Below are positions 18,687 through 26,547 of a DNA stretch of 64,000 bases, piece by piece. Location: contig NZ_CP035934.2 of the NCBI RefSeq assembly GCF_003024525.3, forward strand, positions 3,286,001 to 3,350,000, written 5' to 3'. How positions within the stretch are numbered: the first letter of the stretch is position 1; each line of letters begins with the position of its first letter. The position numbers and the translations under genes were made by a program. Source of the DNA: Acinetobacter cumulans (lineage in GTDB: Bacteria; Pseudomonadota; Gammaproteobacteria; Pseudomonadales; Moraxellaceae). The notes under the pieces are model-generated. The model was not told where the DNA came from, ran no database searches, and saw nothing but the letters and a program-made list of their open reading frames with translations.

Positions 18687-19224
18687 GCTGTCTGCTCTTT
18701 TAAAAATAATCTGGCAACGAGTATAACGGAGAATAATCGTTTCTTTAGTTTCAATTTCGCTAAAGCCCAAGACCTTCTTGCTTTCTTTTACTTTGTGTAT
18801 TCATCATTTTTCATGATGCAGTGGACGTTGGTGAAACACCGCAGCCGAATCATTAAGACTTAAAAAGTTTCATTACAGGCTTTATATTTAAACAGTACAT
18901 TCGCGGATAAAGATCTGAATTTATCTTTTGGGAGCAGTTTAATTGGGAAATTTGAGTTATTTTTTGAACTAATCGAATAAATTTATGCCAAATTGGTCAA
19001 CTCAAGCAAACTCTGTCATAGAATTAGTGTAGGATGTTGGTAACGAGAAAAAAGTGTTGCTTAGGTAAACATCTTTAAAGTGCCGCCAGTTTAATTGATA
19101 AACTTTCGATTTTTCAGATTTTTATTTCCAATCCTTTTATGACCGCCTTTGATTTGAACTGGTTTTTTAACTTGTATGCCGTTGGCGTATTGCCAATTAT
19201 ATGCAAGACACAAAGAATATCGGG
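18687..19224. other. Long intergenic region between gshB and the cold shock gene
   Basis: About 540 bases without a recognisable gene. The minus strand has an open frame of 88 codons (19091-19357) that covers the start of the cold shock gene. It lacks a known domain and a credible ribosome binding site. The part nearest the cold shock gene probably holds its promoter and regulatory leader. Confidence 0.45.
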
Positions 19225-19230
19225 TATAAT
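19225..19230 (+). promoter_or_regulatory. Candidate -10 element of the cold shock gene
   Basis: A perfect TATAAT lies 90 bases before the ATG at 19320. It would give a leader of about 80-85 bases, in keeping with the long structured leaders of cold shock mRNAs. No good -35 is seen at 17 bases. Confidence 0.4.
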
Positions 19231-19319
19231 ATGATGTAAAGGCGTGATTATTCAAGTTACCCCTTTTCAAGCCATGCTTCATGGCTAACATTATTAAAAA
19301 TTTTGTAATAGGTTTTCTT

Positions 19320-19529
19320 ATGTCTAATGCAGTGACTGGCACAGTAAAATGGTTCAATGAAACTAAAGGTTTTGGTTTTATTCAACAAGACGGTGGCCCT
19401 GACGTGTTTGCTCACTTCCGTGAAATCACAGGTTCTGGCTTCAAAACTTTGACTGAAGGTCAAAAAGTTTCTTTTGTTGTTGTTGAAGGCCAAAAAGGCT
19501 TAAACGCTACAAACATCGTTGTTCTTTAA
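19320..19529 (+). CDS. Cold shock protein (CspA family)
   Basis: Single cold-shock-domain protein of 69 residues, a nucleic-acid chaperone. RNP1 (KGFGFI) and RNP2 (VFAHF) motifs are both intact. I took the ATG at 19320 ([14 protein letters not shown]), the canonical family start; 13 further codons upstream are open but are not part of the domain. It has its own terminator. Whether it is induced by cold or is constitutive cannot be told from sequence. Confidence 0.94.
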   Translation: MSNAVTGTVKWFNETKGFGFIQQDGGPDVFAHFREITGSGFKTLTEGQKVSFVVVEGQKGLNATNIVVL

Positions 19530-19543
19530 TTTAGAACTGCGTT

Positions 19544-19572
19544 AAAAAAAGCACCGATTGGTGCTTTTTTTA
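19544..19572 (+). terminator. Intrinsic terminator of the cold shock gene
   Basis: AAAGCACC-gatt-GGTGCTTTTTTT, a short strong hairpin with a T tract right after the stop codon. Confidence 0.88.
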
Positions 19573-19668
19573 TGGCAATCTATTTCTCTCTTGGTCAAAC
19601 CCTGCGTTGCGCATAGGCTCAATTGCCCTTAGCTACACACTAGCTCGCGCTCAACCGTCAGTTTTACG

Positions 19669-20127
19669 CTAAATAATATTCCAGTGCAGAACTTTCGCAC
19701 TCGCTTTGTTACTTTCCAAAGTTAAAGAACAAATTGAAGGATAGTCCTTCGGTTTACCCGCCAAATCTACGCTACGCTTTGATACATCACTCAGATAAAA
19801 ATTATAAGTCGCCCCCATACTACTCAGTGCATAAGCACGTTGGTTGGTTAAGGTTTCATTACTCATACTTTCAATTTGTGCCTTGGTTTTCCCCAAAGAG
19901 TTTTGGCACTGCGCACCAGTTAAATAACCTGATTTAGCACGTTTAGATGATTGCGTTGCTGTAGTACTCGTCGTTTGTTGCGTACTTGCGAGAGCCTCAT
20001 TTAAACTTTTAATGCCTTGATTTAAGGTGTTGTTAAAGGCTTGTACATTTTCAGGCATCGACTGACATCCTGTTAAAGTCATTGTGCATATCGCTGACGT
20101 TAGGACCAGCATCTTCTTCACATTCAT
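19669..20127 (-). CDS. Hypothetical lipoprotein
   Basis: Protein of unknown function, 152 residues from the ATG at 20127. The N-terminus is a lipoprotein signal peptide (MNVKKMLVLTSAICTMTLTGC) with the lipobox LTGC. A Thr/Ser/Gln-rich linker follows, then a compact C-terminal part with two more cysteines (AQC and SIC) that could form a disulfide. I recognise no domain. It is monocistronic, with AT-rich flanks on both sides. Confidence 0.6.
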   Translation of the reverse strand: MNVKKMLVLTSAICTMTLTGCQSMPENVQAFNNTLNQGIKSLNEALASTQQTTSTTATQSSKRAKSGYLTGAQCQNSLGKTKAQIESMSNETLTNQRAYALSSMGATYNFYLSDVSKRSVDLAGKPKDYPSICSLTLESNKASAKVLHWNII

Positions 20128-20331
20128 TTTCCCCAAACTTCCTTATGTTTTTAAAGTGCCCCGAGCTTAAAGCCAAACGTTAAAAACAATCACCCATTTA
20201 ATACTAAAGTTTATATTTTTAATTTATTTTCATATATTTAATTATAATTAATAAATTTTAAAATCTTTTATGGATCAACTTTTAATCGTATTAAAGACCA
20301 TATCTTAGCCCTGACTCTTTTTCACAAGCAT

Positions 20332-20357
20332 AAAAAAAGGAAGCCAAAGCTTCCTTT
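20332..20357 (-). terminator. Intrinsic terminator of pyrE
   Basis: Minus strand: GGAAGC-tttg-GCTTCC followed by TTTTTTT, just after the pyrE stop. Confidence 0.88.
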
Positions 20358-20379
20358 TAATCGTGTTGATTCCGTCGGA

Positions 20380-21030
20380 TTAGATGCCGTATTTCACACG
20401 GTAATCTTCCATTTTCGCTAAAGCGTCCGTTTCACCTTTCGCATCTAAATAATCCATTAAGTCTTTCATGGTAATTAAAGCATGCACTGGGATTTCTAGT
20501 TCTTTTTGGACTTCTTGAATTGCAGACAATTCACCTTGGCCTTTTTCTTGACGATCTAATGCAACCAATACGCCCGCAATTTGCGCGCCAGCATTTTTAA
20601 GGATGGTTACCACTTCACGAATGGCCGTACCTGCGGTGATCACATCATCAATGATCCAGACTTTTTTACCTGCAACCGAAGCGCCTACCAATACACCACC
20701 TTCACCATGGTCTTTTGCTTCTTTACGGTTAAAACCCCAAGGTACGCTCACGCCATGGTTTTGAGACAATGCCACAGCCGTTGCTGCAACAAATGGAATA
20801 CCTTTGTATGCTGGGCCAAAAATCACTTCAACATTTTCGCATTCGGTTAATTTAGCTGCATAGCCTGAAGCCAAGCCTGTTAAAGCCTCACCATCATTCA
20901 ACAAACCTGCATTAAAAAAATAAGGACTCACACGACCCGATTTTAAAGTAAACTCACCAAATTTAAGCACACCACGTGATAATGCGAGTTCGATAAAAGC
21001 TTGTGGATTAAATGCCGCTTGCGCTGTCAT
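20380..21030 (-). CDS. pyrE: Orotate phosphoribosyltransferase
   Basis: Converts orotate and PRPP to OMP in pyrimidine synthesis. The PRPP-binding motif [13 protein letters not shown] is intact, as is the [10 protein letters not shown] block. I chose the ATG at 21030 ([20 protein letters not shown], 216 residues) with GGAG just before it; upstream codons in the frame are not conserved-looking. It is divergent from crc with about 40 bases between start codons, as in Pseudomonas. Confidence 0.95.
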   Translation of the reverse strand: MTAQAAFNPQAFIELALSRGVLKFGEFTLKSGRVSPYFFNAGLLNDGEALTGLASGYAAKLTECENVEVIFGPAYKGIPFVAATAVALSQNHGVSVPWGFNRKEAKDHGEGGVLVGASVAGKKVWIIDDVITAGTAIREVVTILKNAGAQIAGVLVALDRQEKGQGELSAIQEVQKELEIPVHALITMKDLMDYLDAKGETDALAKMEDYRVKYGI

Positions 21031-21070
21031 AGGGTGCTCCATTTTTTTAAGTTTGAGGTTAAACCTGAGC

Positions 21071-21889
21071 ATGATACCAAAGTGTAGCTATCCAAGTGAT
21101 CAAAAAATTCTGCGTGTCGTTTCAATTAACGTAAACGGCTTACGTTCGGCAGAGAAAAAAGGGATTTTTGATTGGATGGCAACATCCGATGCGGATGTCA
21201 TCTGTATGCAAGAATCTCGAATTACGCATGAACAATGGACAGATAAATTTAAACCCGAAGGCTGGTTTACCCACTTATTCCCAGCCGAGCGCCCAGGCTA
21301 TGCAGGTACGGCGATTTATAGTCGCTATCCATTTGTATCCGTGACCAATGGACTCGGCTTTGAACTTGCAGATTCACAAGGTCGCTTTATTTCTGCTGAA
21401 TTTGATTTAGGCTTAGCACAATCGGCACACATCTGTTCTTTATACTTGCCTTCAGGTTCTTCCGGTGATGAAGCCCAAGCGCGTAAAGATTTATTCTTAA
21501 ATGAATATAAACAAATCTTGAAACAATGGCGTGATGAAAATAAATCTGTGATTGTGTGCGGTGACTACAATATCGTACATAAGCGCATTGATATTAAAAA
21601 CTGGTCGGGCAACCAAAAAGCTTCTGGTTGCTTGCCACATGAACGCGCTTGGCTAGACCATATTTATGATGACTTAGGTTATGTCGATACCTTCCGTGAA
21701 GTCCGCAAAGAAGCCGAGCTGTATTCATGGTGGTCAAACCGAGGGCAAGCTCGTGCCAAGAATGTCGGTTGGCGGATTGATTACCAAGCATGTTCTCCTG
21801 ACTGGAAAGAGCGCACTATTAATGCATGGGTCTATAAAGAAACATGGTTCAGTGACCATGCCCCAGTCATTATTGACTACCAGCTTTAA
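21071..21889 (+). CDS. crc: Crc catabolite repression control protein, exonuclease III fold
   Basis: Member of the ExoIII/Crc family. Crc works with Hfq to repress translation of catabolic mRNAs in Pseudomonas and affects aromatic-compound repression in Acinetobacter. The pyrE neighbour and the [19 protein letters not shown] start match Crc. Unlike Pseudomonas Crc as I remember it, the nuclease residues are all present: N22, E48 (MQES), Y125, D165 and N167 (GDYN), D237 (RIDY), D262 and H263 (SDHAP). So it may be an active nuclease, or a Crc still close to its ancestor. I took the ATG at 21071 (GAGG 12 bases upstream); a TTG at 21053 is also in frame. Confidence 0.85.
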   Translation: MIPKCSYPSDQKILRVVSINVNGLRSAEKKGIFDWMATSDADVICMQESRITHEQWTDKFKPEGWFTHLFPAERPGYAGTAIYSRYPFVSVTNGLGFELADSQGRFISAEFDLGLAQSAHICSLYLPSGSSGDEAQARKDLFLNEYKQILKQWRDENKSVIVCGDYNIVHKRIDIKNWSGNQKASGCLPHERAWLDHIYDDLGYVDTFREVRKEAELYSWWSNRGQARAKNVGWRIDYQACSPDWKERTINAWVYKETWFSDHAPVIIDYQL

Positions 21890-21906
21890 GCTAAAATTAA
21901 CAAAGT

Positions 21907-21930
21907 TTGAGTGAACAACCGTTCACTCAA
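21907..21930. repeat. Perfect 10-bp inverted repeat after crc
   Basis: TTGAGTGAAC-aacc-GTTCACTCAA. It follows the crc stop by 17 bases and lacks a T tract, so it is a poor terminator. The TGAAC..GTTCA core resembles TetR-type operators. It lies about 80 bases before the candidate small RNA and could be its control site. Confidence 0.6.
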
Positions 21931-21984
21931 TTAGTGTCAATTTCTCACAATGCATGTCGTATTTTCAGATTTATCTCAATCTCG

Positions 21985-22163
21985 AATCAGCGCATTATTA
22001 CCGCACGGCACAGGGACATGTCAGGATGACACAAAAGGATAGGACGCCGTAGGAAGAAAATAAAATAAGTAATTTATTTTACTTATTTTCAAGGATGTGA
22101 CAATGGACGTTGAAATGAGACCCGCATGATCAGGATGATTAAATGCGGGTTTTCTCTTTTTAA
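21985..22163 (+). ncRNA. Candidate CsrA/RsmA-sequestering small RNA (CsrB/RsmZ-like)
   Basis: No protein is encoded here, but the plus strand carries eight GGA motifs in about 125 bases, starting at 22014, 22024, 22037, 22042, 22052, 22093, 22105 and 22133. Several sit in hairpin tips, the CsrA/RsmA target geometry: TGTCA-GGA-TGACA, CAAT-GGAC-GTTG and ATCA-GGA-TGAT. The consensus CAGGATG occurs twice. An AT-rich hairpin (AATAAGTAA/TTACTTATT) links the two clusters, ACGGC/GCCGT closes the first, and a strong terminator ends the element. The 5' end is a guess. Recognition is from motif architecture alone, with no database match. Confidence 0.68.
22119..22161 (+). terminator. Intrinsic terminator of the candidate small RNA
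   Basis: ACCCGCAT and ATGCGGGT form an 8-bp stem followed by TTTTCTCTTTTT. The loop contains a nested ATCA-GGA-TGAT hairpin. No protein gene ends just before it, which argues for a non-coding transcript. Confidence 0.85.
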
Positions 22164-22403
22164 ATCGTTTGTTTTTTCTTCTTATTTTCACTCTATTTAT
22201 ATTCTGTAATTTCACACATTATTTTTACTTTTTTATTCTAGTACTCTCTTTTTTTTATCTGTCTTTTTACTTACTTTAATCATTAGAGATGTCAGCAACG
22301 TGACGATTGCAAGTCAGTTTCATGACAGCATAGTTCTTTGAGATAGAATTGGTTAAGCTAGCCCTACCCATCTCATTTTTGAACTCGTTTAGGATCCTTT
22401 GCT

Positions 22404-22751
22404 ATGCTTAAAATTTACGGCATTAAAAACTGTAGCACCATGAAAAAAGCCTTTGATCTACTGAATGAATTAGGCCTTGCCTATGAGTTTCATGATTATA
22501 AAAAGCAAGGCATTGATGCTACACATGTAAGTGCATGGTTAGATGCCAAAGGTAGCGACATCATTTTAAATAAAAAAGGCACAACTTGGAAAAAGCTAAC
22601 TGAAGAAGAACAGCAACATGCTTTGGCTAGCCAAGAGAATTTAGTTGCTACTTTGACCACACATAGCAGTATGATTAAACGCCCTGTGCTCGAAACAGAA
22701 CAAGGCTTAATTGTGGGATTTGATGAAGCTACCTATCGCGCTTTAAAATAA
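22404..22751 (+). CDS. ArsC/Spx-family reductase (YffB-like)
   Basis: Thioredoxin-fold protein of the ArsC-like family, 115 residues. Cys10 in GIKNCSTMKKA is the single active-site cysteine position of YffB/Spx proteins, and the C-terminal RPVLETEQGLIVGF block matches (the Arg is the usual anion-binding residue). Such proteins are glutathione- or thioredoxin-dependent reductases of unknown substrate; arsenate resistance is not implied, and no ars genes are nearby. AGGATC precedes the ATG. Confidence 0.88.
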   Translation: MLKIYGIKNCSTMKKAFDLLNELGLAYEFHDYKKQGIDATHVSAWLDAKGSDIILNKKGTTWKKLTEEEQQHALASQENLVATLTTHSSMIKRPVLETEQGLIVGFDEATYRALK

Positions 22752-22778
22752 ACAACGTTGTATATAGTTTGTGAGATT

Positions 22779-22809
22779 AAAAAAGCCCGACAATTGTCAG
22801 GCTTTTTTA
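22779..22809. terminator. Bidirectional terminator
   Basis: AAAAAGCCcGACAATTGTCaGGCTTTTTT, a near-symmetrical hairpin with A and T tracts on both sides. It serves the ArsC-like gene and the convergent DUF2147 gene. Confidence 0.85.
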
Positions 22810-22830
22810 TCTTTAAATATGTGATTACAC

Positions 22831-23268
22831 TTAGTGTGCACGTATCCACGTTTGGTTACGACCTAAGGCTGCTACGCCAATAAAGCCACGAAGCTCTAGT
22901 TTTTTACCACCATCAGCTAACTGGCCTTTTAATTTATAGGTTTTGCCTGATTGCGGATCTAAAATTGAACCACTTTCATAGCTGTTATCACCATTATTTT
23001 TTAATCCACTCACAATACGCAAGCCTTTAAGTGACTTGTTATGATATGGACCTTCGCATTTAGTACATGCGTTTTCTTCACCTGGTGTCAAAATCGCTTG
23101 GATACTGGCAGTTAATGTTCCATTTTTTTGCTCTGTAAACTTCACCAACGCTTTAGGTTGGTTTGTTTTGTCATCAATGGTTTTCCAAGTTGTACCATTT
23201 AAAGGGTCTGCCGCATTAGCCAAAGCGGTTAAACCTAGCAATCCTAATGCAAGTGCAATTTTTTTCAT
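22831..23268 (-). CDS. DUF2147 family exported protein
   Basis: Secreted protein of unknown function, 145 residues. A signal peptide (about 1-19, ending ANA) precedes a DUF2147 domain with the typical opening LNGTTWKTIDDKT, a central CTKCEGPYHNKSLKGLRIV containing a CxxC pair, and the end RGFIGVAALGRNQTWIR. Small periplasmic DUF2147 proteins are widespread in proteobacteria with no assigned reaction. It has its own promoter region upstream, divergent from the esterase gene. Confidence 0.85.
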   Translation of the reverse strand: MKKIALALGLLGLTALANAADPLNGTTWKTIDDKTNQPKALVKFTEQKNGTLTASIQAILTPGEENACTKCEGPYHNKSLKGLRIVSGLKNNGDNSYESGSILDPQSGKTYKLKGQLADGGKKLELRGFIGVAALGRNQTWIRAH

Positions 23269-23425
23269 TTTTTTGATTTCCCTGATTTGATTTTAGACGC
23301 TTACACATAGTATTTTGCGCCGCAACAAATATTCAACTATTGATTGCAGCTATTTAGTGTAACCTTGTAAATAAAAGAGGTAAATAACCTCATCAGTAAG
23401 AAAATGATAAGAATACAGGAAGAAT

Positions 23426-24337
23426 ATGACAATCTCGCCCATCACCAAACAAATCTTCACGGAGCGCTTTCTGAAAACAGTATTGCGCGCACCGAGTCGC
23501 TTCAATTTACCTGCCTCAAGCTTACGTTTTTCATTAGAACAATTAACCAAACTCATTCCACAAAATAAAAGCGTAAAGGTTCGTCCAATTCGTTTGGCTG
23601 GCTTACGTGCTGAAGAACTCAAACCCCAAGCACATTCCACACAATTAATTTTTCATATCCACGGTGGTGCATTTTTTTTAGGCTCGATGAATACGCATCG
23701 GGCCTTTTTAACTCAGGTTGCAGCACGTACGCAAATGCAAGTGTTACATGTGGATTACCCACTGGCACCTGAGCACCCACATCCAGAAGCGCTAGATGCC
23801 GTATTTGATGTTTATTGTCAATTACTTGATCAAGGCGTTTTAGCCAAAGATATTATTTTGTCTGGTGACTCTTGTGGCGCCAATTTAGCCTTAGCATTGG
23901 CCCTGAGAATACGCCAAGAGCAGCTACCACAAGCCAGTGGTCTCATTTTGCTGTCACCATTTTTAGATCTTACGCTCAGCAGTGAATCTTTACGTTATAA
24001 CCGTAAGCATGATGCGCTGTTGTCTATTGAAGCCTTAGAAGCAGGTATTGAATATTACGTTCCGACAGGGATGGACCGCTCTGATCCGAGCATTTCCCCT
24101 TTCTTTGCTGACTTAAAAGGCCTGCCCCCTGTGCATATACAAGTGGGTTCGAAAGAAATTTTGCTGGATGATGCACAGCGCTTTAAAGAAAAAGCCGAGC
24201 AAGCCAAAGTGGATGTTGAATTTAAAATTTACACGGGCATGTGGCATAACTTTCAAATGTTTAGTGCCTGGTTTGACGAAGCACGCCGTGCCATCAGCGA
24301 TTTATCTGACTTTGCACACCGCTTAGATCAAGACTAA
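23426..24337 (+). CDS. Alpha/beta hydrolase of the hormone-sensitive-lipase family
   Basis: Esterase with the HSL-family oxyanion motif HGGAFF at 79-84 and the nucleophile S149 in GDSCGAN. A likely acid D248/D249 lies in GSKEILLDDA, with H274 in GMWHNF. There is no signal peptide, so it is cytoplasmic. Length 303 is typical. GGAAG lies just before the ATG. Substrate is unknown, probably short-chain acyl esters; it has no linked pathway genes. Confidence 0.87.
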   Translation: MTISPITKQIFTERFLKTVLRAPSRFNLPASSLRFSLEQLTKLIPQNKSVKVRPIRLAGLRAEELKPQAHSTQLIFHIHGGAFFLGSMNTHRAFLTQVAARTQMQVLHVDYPLAPEHPHPEALDAVFDVYCQLLDQGVLAKDIILSGDSCGANLALALALRIRQEQLPQASGLILLSPFLDLTLSSESLRYNRKHDALLSIEALEAGIEYYVPTGMDRSDPSISPFFADLKGLPPVHIQVGSKEILLDDAQRFKEKAEQAKVDVEFKIYTGMWHNFQMFSAWFDEARRAISDLSDFAHRLDQD

Positions 24338-24413
24338 AATCGCTATAATTCGGCAATGCATGATTGATCGCATCCCCATCAAAACATGCGACATATAGTC
24401 TTCAGACAGCATT

Positions 24414-24444
24414 AAAAAATAAAAAAGGTCAGCACCAGCTGACC
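24414..24444 (-). terminator. Intrinsic terminator of azoR
   Basis: Minus strand: GGTCAGC-tggt-GCTGACC followed by TTTTTTATTTTTT. Confidence 0.87.
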
Positions 24445-24513
24445 TTAAATACAAAGACTGAACAGAATAAAATACGAGGGAGAGAAATCTGTCCAGCTTA
24501 CAGCCTCAATACA

Positions 24514-25083
24514 TTATGAAATGCTACGAATCGCTTCAAAAGCATTGGTCATCGCCTGTTCTTTCGGCTCTGCACCCATATTAACACCTTCTGCACGAAT
24601 CACTTCAACATCAGAAACACCTGTAAAAGTGAAGACCGTTTTAAGCAAACTTTCTTGGAAGTCCACTGGGCTGTTTTCACCATAGATGCCACCACGGCTA
24701 CTCGCGATATACACTTTTTTATCCCCTGCCAAACCAACAGGACCATTTTCTGTGTATTTAAATGTTCGGCCTGCAACACTAATACGGTCAATCCATGCTT
24801 TTAACGTCGACGATACGCCAAAGTTATACATTGCCGCACCAACCACCACGATATCTGCATCCAAATATTGTTGTACGAGTTGTTCACCTAATGCGCTTTG
24901 TTCTTCATTTTGCCCCATTAAAATATCAGCACTTAAATGTGGAATTGGTGTCGTAGCCAAATCTAAATGTTGTACTTGAGCAGTCGGATATTTCTGAGTT
25001 AACTGCGCTACGATCGCTTGGCTTAACTGACGAGAAACTGAAGCATCACCCATAATACTTGAATCGATATGTAAAACTTTCAC
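24514..25083 (-). CDS. azoR: FMN-dependent NADH azoreductase
   Basis: Flavodoxin-like FMN oxidoreductase reducing azo dyes and quinones with NADH, a cytoplasmic stress enzyme. Family blocks include HIDSSIMGDASVSRQLS at the N-terminus, GAAMYNFGVSSTLKAWID and a SRGGIYG loop. Length 189 is close to the usual 195-200. The start codon is GTG (25081-25083) with AGG seven bases upstream. It is monocistronic; the upstream 260 bases hold its promoter and that of the divergent diguanylate cyclase. Confidence 0.9.
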   Translation of the reverse strand: MKVLHIDSSIMGDASVSRQLSQAIVAQLTQKYPTAQVQHLDLATTPIPHLSADILMGQNEEQSALGEQLVQQYLDADIVVVGAAMYNFGVSSTLKAWIDRISVAGRTFKYTENGPVGLAGDKKVYIASSRGGIYGENSPVDFQESLLKTVFTFTGVSDVEVIRAEGVNMGAEPKEQAMTNAFEAIRSIS

Positions 25084-25344
25084 GTGGCTACCTATAACGA
25101 TTATGTTCTAAATTAAAACAAGTTTAATTCATAAACGTTTATAGAATAATCCTTTAATTTAAGACACTATGTCTTAAAAATAGAACAAATATTTCGGCTA
25201 AATTTTACACTCACTTTCGACTAAAGGTTAAAAATTGGTTATTAGATGTTCGACGAGTTATGTGTTATGTTAATAATATGTATATCTATCTACATAAACT
25301 CAAAGAAAAATTTTAATAGACCGAATACAGGCCTGTTGTAAATA

Positions 25345-26547
25345 ATGAATAAAAATTCGCCTCCGCAAGAGGTATTAGACAAGCATAGAATCACCAAATT
25401 CTTGATTGAAAATGAAGCAATCATGAATTGGAATATATTAAAAAAATGTATTTTAATGCTGATTTTAGGTGCTGCTGTTCATGTGACTTGGATCATTTGG
25501 AAAGTCTCTGTCCTACTCATGCCCAATCTTTGGCAATGGGTCGACTTACCTTTATTAAAATTTCAACTGGGCCTTAATGTTGTTTTTTTAGTTCTAATGT
25601 TGTTACTCATCTATCCCTGTTATGCATGGAAAGATCGGCGATGGACCCAAGTCGTTCTGCCTTATATTTCAGTCGGTCTGTTTGTGGTTTCATTATGCCG
25701 TGATGGCTATGTAGTAGGTGTACTCAGCCCTGCAACGATGACAGCCTATGTGAGCTTGGTGACTGTTGGTTTAGTTCTGTTTCCACGCGCCATTGTATAT
25801 AGTGCGTTTCTTCCTGCAACGGCGTATTTAACGGGATGTATGTTCTTAAGCCAATGGGGCTATATCCCCTACTCGCCGGTTTTTCACATCACAAGTTATT
25901 ATTTTAACAATGACTTTTGGCTCATTTCGATGGCCTTTTTCATTGCCCCCATTCTTATTACATGCTTGGTTTTATTTGAGATTTTATTGAGTCAGTGGCG
26001 CTACCGCGAACGTCTGATTAAAAAGCTGAGCCAAATCGATCCACTCACCAATCTATTTAATCGACGCCAAATCAATCAGTGTCTCGATCAAATTGTGCAA
26101 GAGCATGAACAAAACTATGCTTTGGTACTTTTAGACCTCGATCACTTTAAGTTTATTAATGATGATTATGGCCATCACAAAGGTGATGAAACCTTAGTTC
26201 GTGTCGCTGAAGTGCTCAATATGCATTTACGTGATAGTGATGTGGTCGGACGTTTTGGTGGAGAAGAATTCATTTTAATTTTACATAAATCTAATCTCGA
26301 ACAAGCCACGCAAGCCGCCGAACGTTGTCGTAGCGCAATACAAGCACTTGAGATTTACAGCGATGATGGTGAAAAGATTCATGTGACCGCCAGCTTTGGC
26401 ATTGCAATTTCACATGCAGAACTGCGCCCACAACAGTTATTGAGTCAAGCCGATAAGGCACTGTATGAAGCCAAAGCCAGTGGTCGTAACCGAGTAAAAA
26501 CGTTTACGCTCAAAGCACAACCCGACACCGCCACAGCACCACTTTAA
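25345..26547 (+). CDS. Membrane-bound diguanylate cyclase (GGDEF)
   Basis: Makes cyclic di-GMP from two GTP. The N-terminal half (about 30-220) has six or so hydrophobic segments forming a membrane sensor without a recognised MASE type. The GGDEF domain covers about 225-385, with the active GGEEF at 305-309 and a product-inhibition I-site R296-x2-D299 exactly five residues before it. The enzyme should therefore be active and feedback-inhibited. The start is uncertain: an in-frame ATG at codon 27 lies closer to the first membrane helix. Its stop overlaps the convergent GST gene by four bases. Confidence 0.9.
   Translation: MNKNSPPQEVLDKHRITKFLIENEAIMNWNILKKCILMLILGAAVHVTWIIWKVSVLLMPNLWQWVDLPLLKFQLGLNVVFLVLMLLLIYPCYAWKDRRWTQVVLPYISVGLFVVSLCRDGYVVGVLSPATMTAYVSLVTVGLVLFPRAIVYSAFLPATAYLTGCMFLSQWGYIPYSPVFHITSYYFNNDFWLISMAFFIAPILITCLVLFEILLSQWRYRERLIKKLSQIDPLTNLFNRRQINQCLDQIVQEHEQNYALVLLDLDHFKFINDDYGHHKGDETLVRVAEVLNMHLRDSDVVGRFGGEEFILILHKSNLEQATQAAERCRSAIQALEIYSDDGEKIHVTASFGIAISHAELRPQQLLSQADKALYEAKASGRNRVKTFTLKAQPDTATAPL

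Noticed and set aside
21985..22163. CrcZ-type Hfq-binding decoy RNA as an alternative for the candidate small RNA
   Set aside because: CrcZ-type RNAs carry repeated A-rich AAnAAnAA motifs; here the recurring element is GGA in loops, which points to CsrA/RsmA instead. One A-rich stretch at 22055-22070 is not enough.
22404..22751. Arsenate reductase for arsenic resistance
   Set aside because: The protein is a YffB/Spx-like ArsC relative with no arsB or arsR nearby, so a resistance role is not supported.
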